Assembly: GCF_013410345.1 (NCBI RefSeq)
Contig: NZ_JACCFJ010000001.1
Location: forward strand, 1,835,001 to 1,899,000
Direction: 5' to 3'
From: Saccharopolyspora hordei
GTDB taxonomy: Bacteria > Actinomycetota > Actinomycetes > Mycobacteriales > Pseudonocardiaceae
Length of the DNA stretch: 64,000 nt
A model generated the notes under the pieces. That model saw only the letters and a list, made by a program, of their open reading frames with translations, searched no databases and was not told the origin of the DNA. This document shows, piece by piece, positions 34,038 through 43,282 of this stretch; position 1 is the stretch's first letter; the number at the start of each line of letters is the position of its first letter. Position numbers and translations under genes: made by a program.

Positions 34038-37000
34038 ATGTTCCGCAAGGTTCTCGTCGCCAACCGCGGTGAGATCGCGATTCGCGCCTTCCGCGCCGCC
34101 TACGAGCTGGGCGCGGGCACCGTCGCTGTGTTCCCGCACGAAGACCGCAACTCGCTGCACCGCCTGAAAGCCGACGAGTCCTACGAGATCGGCGAACCCG
34201 GCCACCCGGTCCGCGCCTACCTCTCCGTCGAGGAGATCATCGCGGCCGCGGAGAAGTCCGGCGCCGACGCCGTCTACCCCGGTTACGGGTTCCTGTCCGA
34301 GAACCCCGAGCTGGCCCGGGCGTGCCGGGAGGCCGGGATCACCTTCGTCGGCCCCAGCCACGAGATCCTGCAGATGACCGGCAACAAGGCGACCGCGGTC
34401 GCCGCCGCCCGCGAAGCCGGGGTGCCGGTGCTGGACTCCTCCGCGCCGTCCCGCGACGTCGACGAGCTGCTGGCCGCCGCCGAGGACATGGCGTTCCCGG
34501 TGTTCGTCAAGGCCGTCGCCGGTGGTGGCGGGCGCGGCATGCGCCGCGTCGACCAGCGCGAGGCGCTGCGCGAGGCCCTGGAAGCGGCGATGCGCGAGGC
34601 CGAGTCGGCCTTCGGCGACCCGACCGTCTTCCTGGAGCAGGCCGTCGTCAACCCGCGGCACATCGAGGTGCAGGTCCTCGCCGACGGCGCGGGCAACGTG
34701 ATCCACCTCTACGAGCGCGACTGCTCGGTGCAGCGCCGCCACCAGAAGGTGATCGAGATCGCGCCGGCCCCGAACCTCGACCCGGAGCTGCGGGAGCGGA
34801 TCTGCGCCGACGCGGTCGCCTTCGCCCGCAAGATCGGCTACGTCAACGCGGGCACCGTGGAGTTCCTGGTCGACGAGCAGGGCCGCCACGTGTTCATCGA
34901 GATGAACCCGCGCATCCAGGTCGAGCACACGGTCACCGAGGAGGTCACCGACGCCGACCTGGTGCAGGCGCAGCTGCGCATCGCCGCCGGGGAGACGCTG
35001 GAGGACCTGGGCATGACCCAGGACGCGATCCGGCTGCGCGGCGCGGCCCTGCAGTGCCGCATCACCACCGAGGACCCGGCCAACGGGTTCCGCCCGGACA
35101 CCGGCATGATCAGCGCCTACCGCTCGCCGGGCGGCGCGGGCATCCGCCTCGACGGCGGCACCGCGTTCGCCGGCACCAGCGTCAGCGCGCACTTCGACTC
35201 GATGCTGGTCAAGCTCTCCTGCCGGGGCCGTGACTTCGCCACCGCGGTGGCGCGGGCGCGGCGCGCGGTCGCCGAGTTCCGCATCCGCGGTGTGGCCACG
35301 AACATCCCGTTCCTGCAGGCGGTGCTGGACGACCCGGACTTCGCCGCGGGCAACGTCACCACCTCGTTCATCGAGGAGCGCCCGCACCTGCTCACCGCCC
35401 GGCACTCCGCCGACCGCGGCACCCGGCTGCTCAACTACCTCGCCGACGTCACCGTCAACCGCCCCAACGGCGAGCGCCCGAGCACCCCGGACCCGACGTT
35501 CAAGCTGCCGTCGGTCGACCTGTCGGTGGAACCGCCCGCCGGGTCCAAGCAGAAGCTGGAGGAGCTCGGGCCGGAGGGCTTCGCGCGCTGGCTGCGGGAG
35601 TCCAGGGCCGTCGGGGTCACCGACACCACCTTCCGCGACGCCCACCAGTCGCTGCTGGCCACCCGGGTGCGCACCAAGGACCTGCTCGCGGTCGCGCCGC
35701 ACGTGGCGCGGATGACGCCGGAGCTGCTGTCCCTGGAGTGCTGGGGCGGCGCGACCTACGACGTGGCGCTGCGGTTCCTCGCCGAGGACCCGTGGGAGCG
35801 GCTGGCCAAGCTGCGCGAGGCGGTGCCCAACATCTGCCTGCAGATGCTGCTGCGCGGCCGCAACACCGTCGGCTACACGCCCTACCCGACCGAGGTGACC
35901 GAGCACTTCGTGCAGGAGGCCACCGACACCGGCATCGACATCTTCCGCATCTTCGACGCGCTCAACGACGTCGAGCAGATGCGCCCGGCCATCGAAGCGG
36001 TGCGGGCCACCGGGAAGTCGGTCGCGGAAGTCGCGCTGTGCTACACCGCGGACCTGTCCAACCCGGACGAGAAGCTGTACACACTGGACTACTACCTGCG
36101 GCTGGCCGAGCAGATCGTCGAGGCCGGGGCGCACGTGCTGGCCATCAAGGACATGGCCGGTCTGCTGCGCGCGCCCGCCGCGGTGCAGCTGGTGTCCGCG
36201 CTGCGCCGCGAGTTCGACCTGCCGGTGCACCTGCACACCCACGACACGCCCGGCGGCCAGCTGGCCACCTACCTGGCGGCCGTGCAGGCCGGGGTGGACG
36301 CGGTGGACGCCGCGACCGCCTCGATGGCCGGCACCACCTCGCAGCCCGCGCTGTCCTCGGTGGTCGCCGCCACCGACTACACCGAGCAGGCCACCGGCCT
36401 GGACCTGCAGGCGGTGTGCGACCTGGAGCCGTACTGGGAAGCGGTGCGCAAGATCTACCAGCCCTTCGAGGCGGGGCTGGCCTCGCCCACCGGCCGGGTC
36501 TACAAGCACGAGATCCCCGGCGGCCAGCTGTCCAACCTGCGCACCCAGGCGGTGGCGCTCGGCCTCGGCGACAAGTTCGAGGAGATCGAGGCGATGTACG
36601 CCGCGGCCGACCGGATCCTGGGCCGGTTGGTCAAGGTCACCCCGTCCTCGAAGGTGGTCGGTGACCTGGCGCTGCACCTGGTCGGCGCCGGGGTGGACCC
36701 CGCGGACTTCGAGGCCGACCCGCGCAAGTTCGACATCCCGGACTCGGTGATCGGGTTCCTGCAGGGCGAGCTCGGGGACCCGCCGGGCGGCTGGCCGGAG
36801 CCGTTCCGCACCCGAGCGCTGGAGGGCCGCACCGCGGTGCGCCGCCTCGCGGAACTGTCCGATGAGGACCGAGCCGGGCTGGAGTCGGACCGCCGCGCCA
36901 CGCTGAACCGGCTGCTGTTCGCCAAGCCCACCAAGGAGTTCACCGAGCACCGCGAGGCCTACGGCGACACGTCCCTGCTGCGCAGCAAGGACTTCTTCTA

Positions 37001-37415
37001 CGGCCTGCGGCCGGGCGAGGAGTACTCGGTGGACCTGGAGCCGGGCGTGCGGCTGCTCATCGGGCTCGAGGCGATCAGCGAACCGGACGAGCGCGGCATC
37101 CGCACCGTGATGGCGACGCTGAACGGCCAGCTGCGCCCGATCCAGGTCCGCGACCGCTCGGTCGCCGTGGACCTGCCTGCCGCGGAGAAGGCTGACCGCA
37201 GCAACCCCGGCCACGTGCCCGCGCCCTTCGCCGGTGTGGTCACGCTGTCGGTCAGCGAGGGCGACACGGTGGAGGCGGGGCAGACCATCGCCACCATCGA
37301 AGCGATGAAGATGGAGGCGGCGATCACCGCGCCGACCGCCGGCCAGGTCAAGCGCGTGGCCATCGGAGCGGTGCAGCAGGTCGAGGGCGGTGACCTCATC
37401 ATCGAACTCGGCTGA
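34038..37415 (+). CDS. pyc: Pyruvate carboxylase
   Basis: A 1125-residue biotin enzyme that carboxylates pyruvate to oxaloacetate, refilling the citric acid cycle. Domain order is complete: biotin carboxylase (residues 1-455; KVLVANRGEIAIRAFRAAYE, AVAGGGGRGMRRV ATP loop, EMNPRIQVEHTVTEEVT), carboxyltransferase (about 530-830; DTTFRDAHQSLLATRVRT, LHTHDTPGGQ metal site, the carbamylated-Lys region AIKDMAGLL), the allosteric/tetramerisation part, and the biotin carrier domain with Lys1091 in EAMKMEA. The single-chain alpha4 form matches mycobacterial Pca (Rv2967c). It stands alone between an AT-rich promoter region and a hairpin terminator. Confidence 0.98.
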   Translation: MFRKVLVANRGEIAIRAFRAAYELGAGTVAVFPHEDRNSLHRLKADESYEIGEPGHPVRAYLSVEEIIAAAEKSGADAVYPGYGFLSENPELARACREAGITFVGPSHEILQMTGNKATAVAAAREAGVPVLDSSAPSRDVDELLAAAEDMAFPVFVKAVAGGGGRGMRRVDQREALREALEAAMREAESAFGDPTVFLEQAVVNPRHIEVQVLADGAGNVIHLYERDCSVQRRHQKVIEIAPAPNLDPELRERICADAVAFARKIGYVNAGTVEFLVDEQGRHVFIEMNPRIQVEHTVTEEVTDADLVQAQLRIAAGETLEDLGMTQDAIRLRGAALQCRITTEDPANGFRPDTGMISAYRSPGGAGIRLDGGTAFAGTSVSAHFDSMLVKLSCRGRDFATAVARARRAVAEFRIRGVATNIPFLQAVLDDPDFAAGNVTTSFIEERPHLLTARHSADRGTRLLNYLADVTVNRPNGERPSTPDPTFKLPSVDLSVEPPAGSKQKLEELGPEGFARWLRESRAVGVTDTTFRDAHQSLLATRVRTKDLLAVAPHVARMTPELLSLECWGGATYDVALRFLAEDPWERLAKLREAVPNICLQMLLRGRNTVGYTPYPTEVTEHFVQEATDTGIDIFRIFDALNDVEQMRPAIEAVRATGKSVAEVALCYTADLSNPDEKLYTLDYYLRLAEQIVEAGAHVLAIKDMAGLLRAPAAVQLVSALRREFDLPVHLHTHDTPGGQLATYLAAVQAGVDAVDAATASMAGTTSQPALSSVVAATDYTEQATGLDLQAVCDLEPYWEAVRKIYQPFEAGLASPTGRVYKHEIPGGQLSNLRTQAVALGLGDKFEEIEAMYAAADRILGRLVKVTPSSKVVGDLALHLVGAGVDPADFEADPRKFDIPDSVIGFLQGELGDPPGGWPEPFRTRALEGRTAVRRLAELSDEDRAGLESDRRATLNRLLFAKPTKEFTEHREAYGDTSLLRSKDFFYGLRPGEEYSVDLEPGVRLLIGLEAISEPDERGIRTVMATLNGQLRPIQVRDRSVAVDLPAAEKADRSNPGHVPAPFAGVVTLSVSEGDTVEAGQTIATIEAMKMEAAITAPTAGQVKRVAIGAVQQVEGGDLIIELG

Positions 37416-37425
37416 TCCGCCGCGA

Positions 37426-37464
37426 GCGACCCGCGGGCCGTCCAGCAGGAGCGGCCCGCGTCGC
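37426..37464 (+). terminator. pyc terminator
   Basis: A perfect 9-bp stem CGCGGGCCG/CGGCCCGCG (37432-37440 with 37452-37460), extended by outer GCGA/TCGC pairs across bulged C residues, begins 11 bases after the pyc stop. Confidence 0.65.
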
Positions 37465-37562
37465 GTCTCGCGGGCCGGTCCACGCGATCGGGTGGCAACC
37501 GGAGGCGCGCCGGGAGCGTCTACGGGGTACCAGGGAGCCGCGAGAGACCGGGGGTTCGAACG

Positions 37563-38069
37563 ATGCGGGTGTTGTCAGCGGTGTGGGCGGCGGTGGCCGC
37601 CGTCGTGGTGGCCGGGAGCCCGGCGGTCGCGCAGGCCCCGGAGGGGGTGCGCGACGTCGACTGGCGCAACGCCGAGTTCACCGTGCCGCGAGTCGGGCCG
37701 TGCCCGCAGCAGCCGGTGCCGTTCACCGACGGGGCCGCCGAGGTGGGCGACTGGGTCTACCGGTTCACGCCGGAGCGCGAGGTCGAGTACGCCGACGTCA
37801 CCGGGGAAGGCGTGGAGGACGCGCTGCTGCTGGTGGAGTGCGGGCCGCGGAACGCCGAGTACTCCCGGGCGCTCGTGGCGGTGACCGAGGGCCCGCGGCC
37901 GCTCGGCACCGTGGTGAGCCCACCGACGTGGCGGCAGGTGCCGCAGTCGTGCACCGTGCAGGACGGGGTCATCGCCGTCGAGGTCGAGGACTTCGACACC
38001 GGCGGCACCTGGACCGAGCGCTACCGGTGGGCGCAGTCGGCCCAGGCGTTCGTGCGCATCGACGCCTGA
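37563..38069 (+). CDS. Secreted hypothetical protein
   Basis: A 168-residue protein I do not recognise. It begins with a typical Sec signal peptide (MRVLSAVWAAVAAVVVAGSP, cleavage likely after AVAQA near residue 24). The mature part contains two cysteines about 40 and 92 residues in (GPCPQQP, VECGPR) and a third in QSCTVQ; acidic and aromatic residues alternate as in small beta proteins. GGGGG about 8 bases before ATG 37563 is a weak ribosome site. It is convergent with the HelD gene, 17 bases from stop to stop. Similar secreted proteins of unknown role are common in Pseudonocardiaceae. Confidence 0.6.
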   Translation: MRVLSAVWAAVAAVVVAGSPAVAQAPEGVRDVDWRNAEFTVPRVGPCPQQPVPFTDGAAEVGDWVYRFTPEREVEYADVTGEGVEDALLLVECGPRNAEYSRALVAVTEGPRPLGTVVSPPTWRQVPQSCTVQDGVIAVEVEDFDTGGTWTERYRWAQSAQAFVRIDA

Positions 38070-38086
38070 GCCGACCGCGCGGGGGC

Positions 38087-40141
38087 TCACGCGGTCTTGA
38101 GCACGGTGAGCAGCTGGGTGGCGCGGCTGAGGGCGACGTAGAGGGCCCGGCGGCCGGTGCTGGACTCCGCGGCCAGGCCGTCCGGGTCGACGACCACCAC
38201 GGCGTCGTACTCCATGCCCTTGGCCTCCAGGCTGCCGACCACGCGCAGCCGGTCCGCGTCCTCGACGTCCGACGTGGACAGCCACTCGCGGACCTCGTCC
38301 CGGCGGGCCATCGTGGTGATCAGCCCGACGGTGCCCTCCGCGGCTCGCAGCAGGTCCGCGGCCGCCGAGCGCACCGCGGACGGCAGCTGCTCGGAGGTCA
38401 CCTCGCGCACGGTCGGCTCGACGCCGGTGGTGCGCACCGCCACCGGCAGCTCGTCCGCAGGCACCAGGTCGCGCACCGCGTCCGCGGCCAGCGCGAAGAT
38501 CTCCGCCGAGTTGCGGTAGTTGGTGCGCAGCGTGAACCGGCGGTGGGTGCGCTGCGCGCTCAGCGCCTCCTGCCGCGCGGCCGCCGCCTCCTCCGGGTCC
38601 GGCCAGGACGACTGCACCGGGTCGCCCACGATGGTCCAGCTCGCGTGGCGCCCGCGGCGGCCGACCATCCGCCACTGCATCGGCGAGAGGTCCTGGGCCT
38701 CGTCGACGACCACGTGCGCGTACTCGTCGTAGTTGACCGGGCGGGGCGGCTGCTCCGGTTCGTCCTCGGTGCGGCGGCGCTTCGGCGGCGGACCGGCCAG
38801 CACGCGCAGCTCGTCGATCAGCGCGATGTCGGCGACCGTCCACTCGGTCACCTCGGTCCAGGACTTCGCCAGCAGGCCGACCTCCTCGGCCGACAGCAGC
38901 CGCCGCGCCGCCTGCGACAACCGCGCCGGGTCGGACAGCCAGCGCAGCACCTGCATCGGGTACACCGGCGGCCACCAGGCGACCAGGAACCGGTGGAACT
39001 CGATGCGCTCGCCGATCTCGGTGATCAGCTGCTCCCGGTCGGGCTGGAACTCGTCGTCGGCGAGCTGCTCCGCCTTCTGCCACAGGGCTTCCAGCAGCGC
39101 GTCGGCCGCCCGCATCCGGTTCTTGTTGGGCTGCCCGCCCTTGTTGTGCAGCGAGCGGCGGATCCGCTTGAGCTCGTCGGCCTCCACCTTGAGCACCGCG
39201 CCCCGGTAGAAGACCTGCAGCGTCTCGGGGGCGTCCGGCGGGGGCAGCCGCAGCGCGCGCCGCAGCACCTTCACCATCCGCGACGAGCCCTTGATCTCCG
39301 CGGTGCGCGGGTCGTCGATCTTGGCGGTGCTCACGCCGTCCAGCACCTCGCCGAGCGCGCGCAGCTCCACGTTGTGCTCGCCCATCGACGGCAGCACCCG
39401 CGAGATGTAGGACATGAACACCGGCGACGGGCCGACGACCAGCACGCCCGGCCCACCGAGCCGCCGCTGGTCGCGGTAGAGCAGGTACGCGGCGCGGTGC
39501 AGGGCGACCGCGGTCTTGCCGGTGCCGGGGCCGCCGGTGATCTCGGTGACGCCGCCCTCGGGGGCGCGGATCGCCTCGTCCTGCTCCTTCTGGATGGTCG
39601 CGACGATGTTGCGCATCGCGTCGCCGCGCGAGCGGGTCAGCGCCGCCATGAGCGCGCCGTCGCCGACCACCCGCATGTCGGCCGGGGCGCGTTCCGGGTC
39701 CAGCAGGTCGTCGGAGAGGTCCACGACCTGCTCGCGCGAGGAGCGGATGACCCGGCGGCGCACCACGTCCAGCGGCTGCTCCGGGGTCGCCTGGTAGAAG
39801 GCGGCGGCCAGCGGGGCGCGCCAGTCCACCAGCAGGTTCTCGAACTGCGGGTCGCGGATGCCCAGTCGTCCGATGTGCACCGCGTCGCCGTTGGCGAAGT
39901 CCAGGCGGCCGAACACCAGCCCCTCGGACTCGGCGTTGAGCGCCTGCAACGTCCGGTTGGCGTGGTGCAGCATCACGTCCCGCTCGTTGAGCGCTTCGGG
40001 CGTCGCTTCCCGGCCGTACTCGTAGCTCTTGTCGCGCATCGCCTCGGCCTCGGCGCGCAACTCGTCGAGACGGGCGTACACCCGGTCGACGTGCTGCTGC
40101 TCGACCGCGATCTCGGCCTGCTTGATGGACGCTTCGGACAC
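38087..40141 (-). CDS. HelD-type RNA polymerase-recycling ATPase (UvrD/Rep-like)
   Basis: A 684-residue protein. The N-terminal 60 residues are a coiled coil (IKQAEIAVEQQHVDRVYARLDELRAE), which in HelD inserts into the RNA polymerase secondary channel. The superfamily-1 core follows: Walker A GGPGTGKTAVALHRAAYLL near residue 205, VVVDEAQDLSPMQWRMVGRR (motif II) near residue 470, TNYRNSAEIF and the C-terminal ALSRATQLLTVL (motif VI). HelD displaces stalled RNA polymerase from DNA; some actinobacterial members (HelR) also remove rifamycins. No rifamycin-associated inverted-repeat element was seen upstream. GTG start at 40141; divergent from rsmD, 167 bases apart. Confidence 0.88.
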   Translation of the reverse strand: MSEASIKQAEIAVEQQHVDRVYARLDELRAEAEAMRDKSYEYGREATPEALNERDVMLHHANRTLQALNAESEGLVFGRLDFANGDAVHIGRLGIRDPQFENLLVDWRAPLAAAFYQATPEQPLDVVRRRVIRSSREQVVDLSDDLLDPERAPADMRVVGDGALMAALTRSRGDAMRNIVATIQKEQDEAIRAPEGGVTEITGGPGTGKTAVALHRAAYLLYRDQRRLGGPGVLVVGPSPVFMSYISRVLPSMGEHNVELRALGEVLDGVSTAKIDDPRTAEIKGSSRMVKVLRRALRLPPPDAPETLQVFYRGAVLKVEADELKRIRRSLHNKGGQPNKNRMRAADALLEALWQKAEQLADDEFQPDREQLITEIGERIEFHRFLVAWWPPVYPMQVLRWLSDPARLSQAARRLLSAEEVGLLAKSWTEVTEWTVADIALIDELRVLAGPPPKRRRTEDEPEQPPRPVNYDEYAHVVVDEAQDLSPMQWRMVGRRGRHASWTIVGDPVQSSWPDPEEAAAARQEALSAQRTHRRFTLRTNYRNSAEIFALAADAVRDLVPADELPVAVRTTGVEPTVREVTSEQLPSAVRSAAADLLRAAEGTVGLITTMARRDEVREWLSTSDVEDADRLRVVGSLEAKGMEYDAVVVVDPDGLAAESSTGRRALYVALSRATQLLTVLKTA

Positions 40142-40308
40142 CTGTGTCGTTCTCCCCGTCTGGCGCGGTGGGCAGACCTGACAGCGTACGCCCGCACCGC
40201 CGCCGGACGCTGTGCTCCCGGGAGCGGGCCGGCCGGAGGCGCAGGCGTAAAATGGCTGGAAACACCCCTCCGAAGAGCGGTCGGTCCGCCGTGCGCCACG
40301 ATGGGTGC

Positions 40309-40863
40309 GTGACGCGGATCGTGGCCGGGAGCGTGGGCGGGCGCCGCATCGAGGTGCCCCCGCGAGGCACCAGACCCACTTCGGAGCGCGTGCGGGAAGC
40401 CGTGTTCAGCGCGCTGGACTCGGCGATCGAGCTCCCCGGCGCGCGAGTCCTCGACCTCTACGGCGGTTCCGGTGCCCTCGGGCTGGAAGCCCTCTCGCGC
40501 GGGGCCGCGCACGCCACCTTCGTCGAGTCGGACCGCCGTGCCGCCGCGGTGCTGCGCCGCAACGCCGCCGCGCTCGGCTTCCGCGACGTGCACGTGGCGC
40601 AGGCGAAGGCCGAGACGCTGCTGAGCTCGCCCCCCGACCAGCCGTTCGACGTGGTGCTCGGCGACCCGCCCTACGACCTGTCCGGCGAGCTGCTGCACCG
40701 GGTGCTGGCCGCGCTGGTCGACAACGGCTGGACCGCGCCGGGCAGCCTCGTCGTCGTGGAACGGGCGGTGCGCAGCGGAGAACCGGACTGGCCGCCGGGC
40801 CTGCGGGCGCTGCGCACCAAGCGCTACGGCGACACCGCGGTGCACTGGGCCGAGCACGGGTGA
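40309..40863 (+). CDS. rsmD: 16S rRNA (guanine-966-N2)-methyltransferase
   Basis: A 184-residue SAM-dependent methyltransferase that modifies G966 of 16S rRNA. TRIVAGSVGGRRIEVPP at the start, SERVREAVFSALDS, the SAM-binding DLYGGSGALGLEALSRGA near residue 48 and the catalytic DPPYDL motif near residue 118 are the RsmD signatures. GTG at 40309 gives the canonical VTRIVAG start; the open frame extends 55 codons upstream through non-conserved Arg-rich sequence. It is followed by coaD after 85 bases, the universal rsmD-coaD pairing, and matches Rv2966c. Confidence 0.95.
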   Translation: MTRIVAGSVGGRRIEVPPRGTRPTSERVREAVFSALDSAIELPGARVLDLYGGSGALGLEALSRGAAHATFVESDRRAAAVLRRNAAALGFRDVHVAQAKAETLLSSPPDQPFDVVLGDPPYDLSGELLHRVLAALVDNGWTAPGSLVVVERAVRSGEPDWPPGLRALRTKRYGDTAVHWAEHG

Positions 40864-40948
40864 CGCCGCGCGGCGGCGTGGCGCGGGCCGGTGAGGCGCA
40901 CCACGTCGTCATGGGTGATCGCGTTCGGGGCTGCTACCGTCCCGACCC

Positions 40949-41431
40949 ATGAGACGTGCCGTGTGTCCAGGTTCTTACGACCCCGTCACCAACGGTCATC
41001 TGGACATCATCGAGCGAGCGTCGAAGCTCTTCGACGAGGTCGTCGTCGCCGTGCTCATCAACAAGAGCAAGAAGAGCCTGTTCACCGTCGAAGAGCGGCT
41101 GGAGATGCTGCGCGAGGTCGCCGCGCCGTGGCCGAACGTGCGCGTCGACGCCTGGCACGGCCTGCTGGTGGACTACTGCCGCACCAACGGCATCGGGGCG
41201 ATCGTCAAGGGCCTGCGCGCGGTCAGCGACTTCGACTACGAGCTGCAGATGGCGCAGATGAACCAGCAGCTGTCCGGGGTGGAGACGATGTTCATGTCCA
41301 CCAACCCGCAGTACAGCTTCCTGGCCAGCTCCCTGGTCAAGGAGGTCGCCACCTACGGCGGTGACGTCTCCGACCTGGTCCCGCCGACGATCGAGCAGCG
41401 CCTGCGCCAGCGCCTGTCCGAACGGGCCTGA
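40949..41431 (+). CDS. coaD: Phosphopantetheine adenylyltransferase
   Basis: A 160-residue hexameric nucleotidyltransferase that makes dephospho-CoA from 4'-phosphopantetheine and ATP. The nucleotidyltransferase motif is [15 protein letters not shown] (residues 7-21, with the NGH equivalent of TxGH), [18 protein letters not shown] binds substrate, [19 protein letters not shown] is the conserved middle block and [17 protein letters not shown] the ATP-binding end. Length and order (after rsmD) match M. tuberculosis kdtB/coaD (Rv2965c). Confidence 0.97.
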   Translation: MRRAVCPGSYDPVTNGHLDIIERASKLFDEVVVAVLINKSKKSLFTVEERLEMLREVAAPWPNVRVDAWHGLLVDYCRTNGIGAIVKGLRAVSDFDYELQMAQMNQQLSGVETMFMSTNPQYSFLASSLVKEVATYGGDVSDLVPPTIEQRLRQRLSERA

Positions 41432-41540
41432 GCCGCACTGGTCCGGCCGGAGCAATCCGCGTCCCACGATGGTGGCCGCGTCACTTCGGGTTCACGTCAG
41501 GGTCAGGAGATGATCATGGTCGGCGTCTAGCGTGCGGCCC

Positions 41541-41969
41541 ATGATGCGGATCACGTCGAAGACAGTGCAGCTGCTGCTGGCCGGGCTGCTCGCGGTGGTG
41601 GGCCTGGTCGGGTTCTCCACGGGCGCGGTCTCCGCGCCGGTCACCGCGCCGGTGGCCGTGCAGGCGCCGTGCGGCGACACCTCCGGGTTCGAGAAGGTCA
41701 ACCTGTCCGACCTGCCGGCCGAGGCGGCCGAGACCGTGGACCTGATCCAGCAGGGCGGCCCGTTCCCGTACCCCCAGGACGGCACGGTGTTCGAGAACCG
41801 GGAGGGCATCCTCCCGGACTGCGAGACCGGCTACTACCACGAGTACACGGTGGAGACCCCGGGCAGTGACGACCGCGGTGCCCGCCGCTTCGTCGTCGGC
41901 GAGGGCGGTGAGTACTTCTACACCGACGACCACTACGAGAGCTTCAAGCTGACCGACATCAACGCCTGA
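41541..41969 (+). CDS. Secreted guanyl-specific ribonuclease (RNase Sa/T1 family)
   Basis: A 142-residue protein with a Sec signal peptide (residues 1 to about 40, LLLAGLLAVVGLVGFSTGAV core). The mature domain follows RNase Sa closely: LSDLPAEAAETVDLI, GGPFPYPQDGTVFENRE and YYHEYTVETPGS. By alignment with RNase Sa (Glu54, Arg69, His85) the catalytic residues are Glu101, Arg116 and His131 (DDHYESF), all present, so it should cleave RNA after G. The C-terminal Cys of known RNase Sa proteins is missing (TDINA); instead a Cys lies at 94, which could pair with Cys44. No barstar-type inhibitor gene is adjacent, as expected for an exported enzyme. No clear ribosome site before ATG 41541. Confidence 0.9.
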   Translation: MMRITSKTVQLLLAGLLAVVGLVGFSTGAVSAPVTAPVAVQAPCGDTSGFEKVNLSDLPAEAAETVDLIQQGGPFPYPQDGTVFENREGILPDCETGYYHEYTVETPGSDDRGARRFVVGEGGEYFYTDDHYESFKLTDINA

Positions 41970-41992
41970 GACCTCCGAGCGCGTCAGACCGT

Positions 41993-42025
41993 GAACGCCT
42001 CCCCGGACGCCCCGGGGAGGCGTTC
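41993..42025 (+). terminator. Ribonuclease gene terminator
   Basis: A perfect 14-bp stem (41993-42006 with 42012-42025) with an ACGCC loop begins 23 bases after the stop codon. Confidence 0.8.
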
Positions 42026-42178
42026 GCGCGTCCGGACCGGTGACACGCGGGCGCCGCAATTCCCCCGTCCCGTGCCCGGCGCAGGCACACTGGGAGAGCG
42101 GAGCGGCCCGTGATCACCGGTCGCGGGCCGTTCTGAGATGCTTGCCGCTGCGGCGGCTACGACGGCAGGGAGATCAAG

Positions 42179-42913
42179 GTGTACCGGGTGTTCGAGGCCC
42201 TCGACGAGCTGGTCACGATCGTGGAAGAGGCGCGTGGCGTTCCCATGACCTCGGGGTGCGTGGTGCCCCGCGGCGACGTGCTGGAGCTCCTCGACGACGT
42301 CAGGGACGCGATCCCGCAGGAGCTGGACGACGCCCAGGACGTGCTCGACCACCGTGACGAGGTCATCTCCACCGCCGAGGCGAAGGCGGACAAGGCCGTC
42401 ACCGACGCCCGCAACGAGGCCGAGCGCACCCTCGCCGCGGCCCGCGCGGAGGCCGAGCAGCTGCTCGCCGAGGCGCGGGAGAAGGCCGACGAGCTGCTCG
42501 CCGAGGCGCGCGGCCAGGCCGAGCAGGCGGTGACCGCCGGTCGCCGCGAGTACGAGGACTACGTCAGCCGCGCCCAGTCGGAGGCCGACCGGATGGTGCA
42601 GGCCGGCCGGGCCGCCTACGAGCAGTCGGTGCACGAGGGCAAGGCGGAGCAGGCCCGGTTGGTGTCCGACACCGAGGTCGTGCAGGCGGCCAACGCCGAG
42701 GCCAAGCGGATCGTCGACCAGGCCAACGAGGACGCCGAGCGGCTGCGCAGCGAGTGCGACGCCTACGTGGACTCCCGCCTCGCCGACTTCGAGGACCTGC
42801 TGAGCCGCACCCTGCGCACGGTCGGCAAGGGCCGCCAGCAGCTCCGCAGCCCCGTCGGTGCCCCCTTCGACTACGAGGAGTGGGGCTCGAACGCGAGCTC
42901 CACCTCGAACTGA
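42179..42913 (+). CDS. sepIVA: DivIVA-like cell-envelope/division protein SepIVA
   Basis: A 244-residue almost wholly coiled-coil protein. YRVFEALDELVTIVEEARGVPMTSGCVVPRGDVLELLDDVRDAI (N-terminal 44 residues) is the conserved head; residues 60-200 are heptad-rich Ala/Glu/Arg helix (AEAKADKAVTDARNEAERTL, AREKADELLAEARGQAEQ), and the tail ends in a charged, flexible segment. It matches mycobacterial SepIVA (Rv2927c) in length, content and position upstream of DUF177-rnc-mutM-smc; SepIVA is required for septation and affects the intracellular membrane domain. GTG at 42179 with AGGGAG upstream. Fused coiled coils of other DivIVA proteins are an alternative reading. Confidence 0.85.
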   Translation: MYRVFEALDELVTIVEEARGVPMTSGCVVPRGDVLELLDDVRDAIPQELDDAQDVLDHRDEVISTAEAKADKAVTDARNEAERTLAAARAEAEQLLAEAREKADELLAEARGQAEQAVTAGRREYEDYVSRAQSEADRMVQAGRAAYEQSVHEGKAEQARLVSDTEVVQAANAEAKRIVDQANEDAERLRSECDAYVDSRLADFEDLLSRTLRTVGKGRQQLRSPVGAPFDYEEWGSNASSTSN

Positions 42914-42991
42914 CGTCGCGGACGCACGGGCTCTGAAGCGGTGCCCTTCGCCTCTGTGTGACGGCGGCGGTTCCTGGGGACCGGAGAGCTC

Positions 42992-43013
42992 GGCACGACG
43001 GTCTCGTCGTGCC
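42992..43013 (+). terminator. sepIVA terminator within a 369-base gap
   Basis: GGCACGACG pairs perfectly with CGTCGTGCC (42992-43000 with 43005-43013) around a four-base GTCT loop. The rest of the gap (42914-43282) holds no clear gene; a -10-like TACCCT at 43170-43175 may start the DUF177-rpmF-rnc transcript. Confidence 0.55.
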
Positions 43014-43282
43014 CGCACTCCGGGTGGGTGGTCGTCGACCGGTTCCGGTGCGGGTGGAGAGCCTCGCTCGTGCGGTCGGCGCGGAGGGGCGTGACCAGGC
43101 GCACAGGCGTCCTCCGGGGGCGAGCTGGTGGTTCGCAGGGCCTGGTGTCGTCATCCGGGTGGGGTCGCGTACCCTGGGAGAGCTGGCTTCGGACGACGTG
43201 CCGGTCACCGCGGGTGCCGGTCTCCTCGTCGTCCGCCGATGCCGCGAAACTGCCCGATTGAACCAGCCACCGAAACTTCGTG

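Noticed and set aside
33954..37214. Long minus-strand open frame opposite pyc
   Set aside because: No conserved motif; codon-bias shadow of pyruvate carboxylase.
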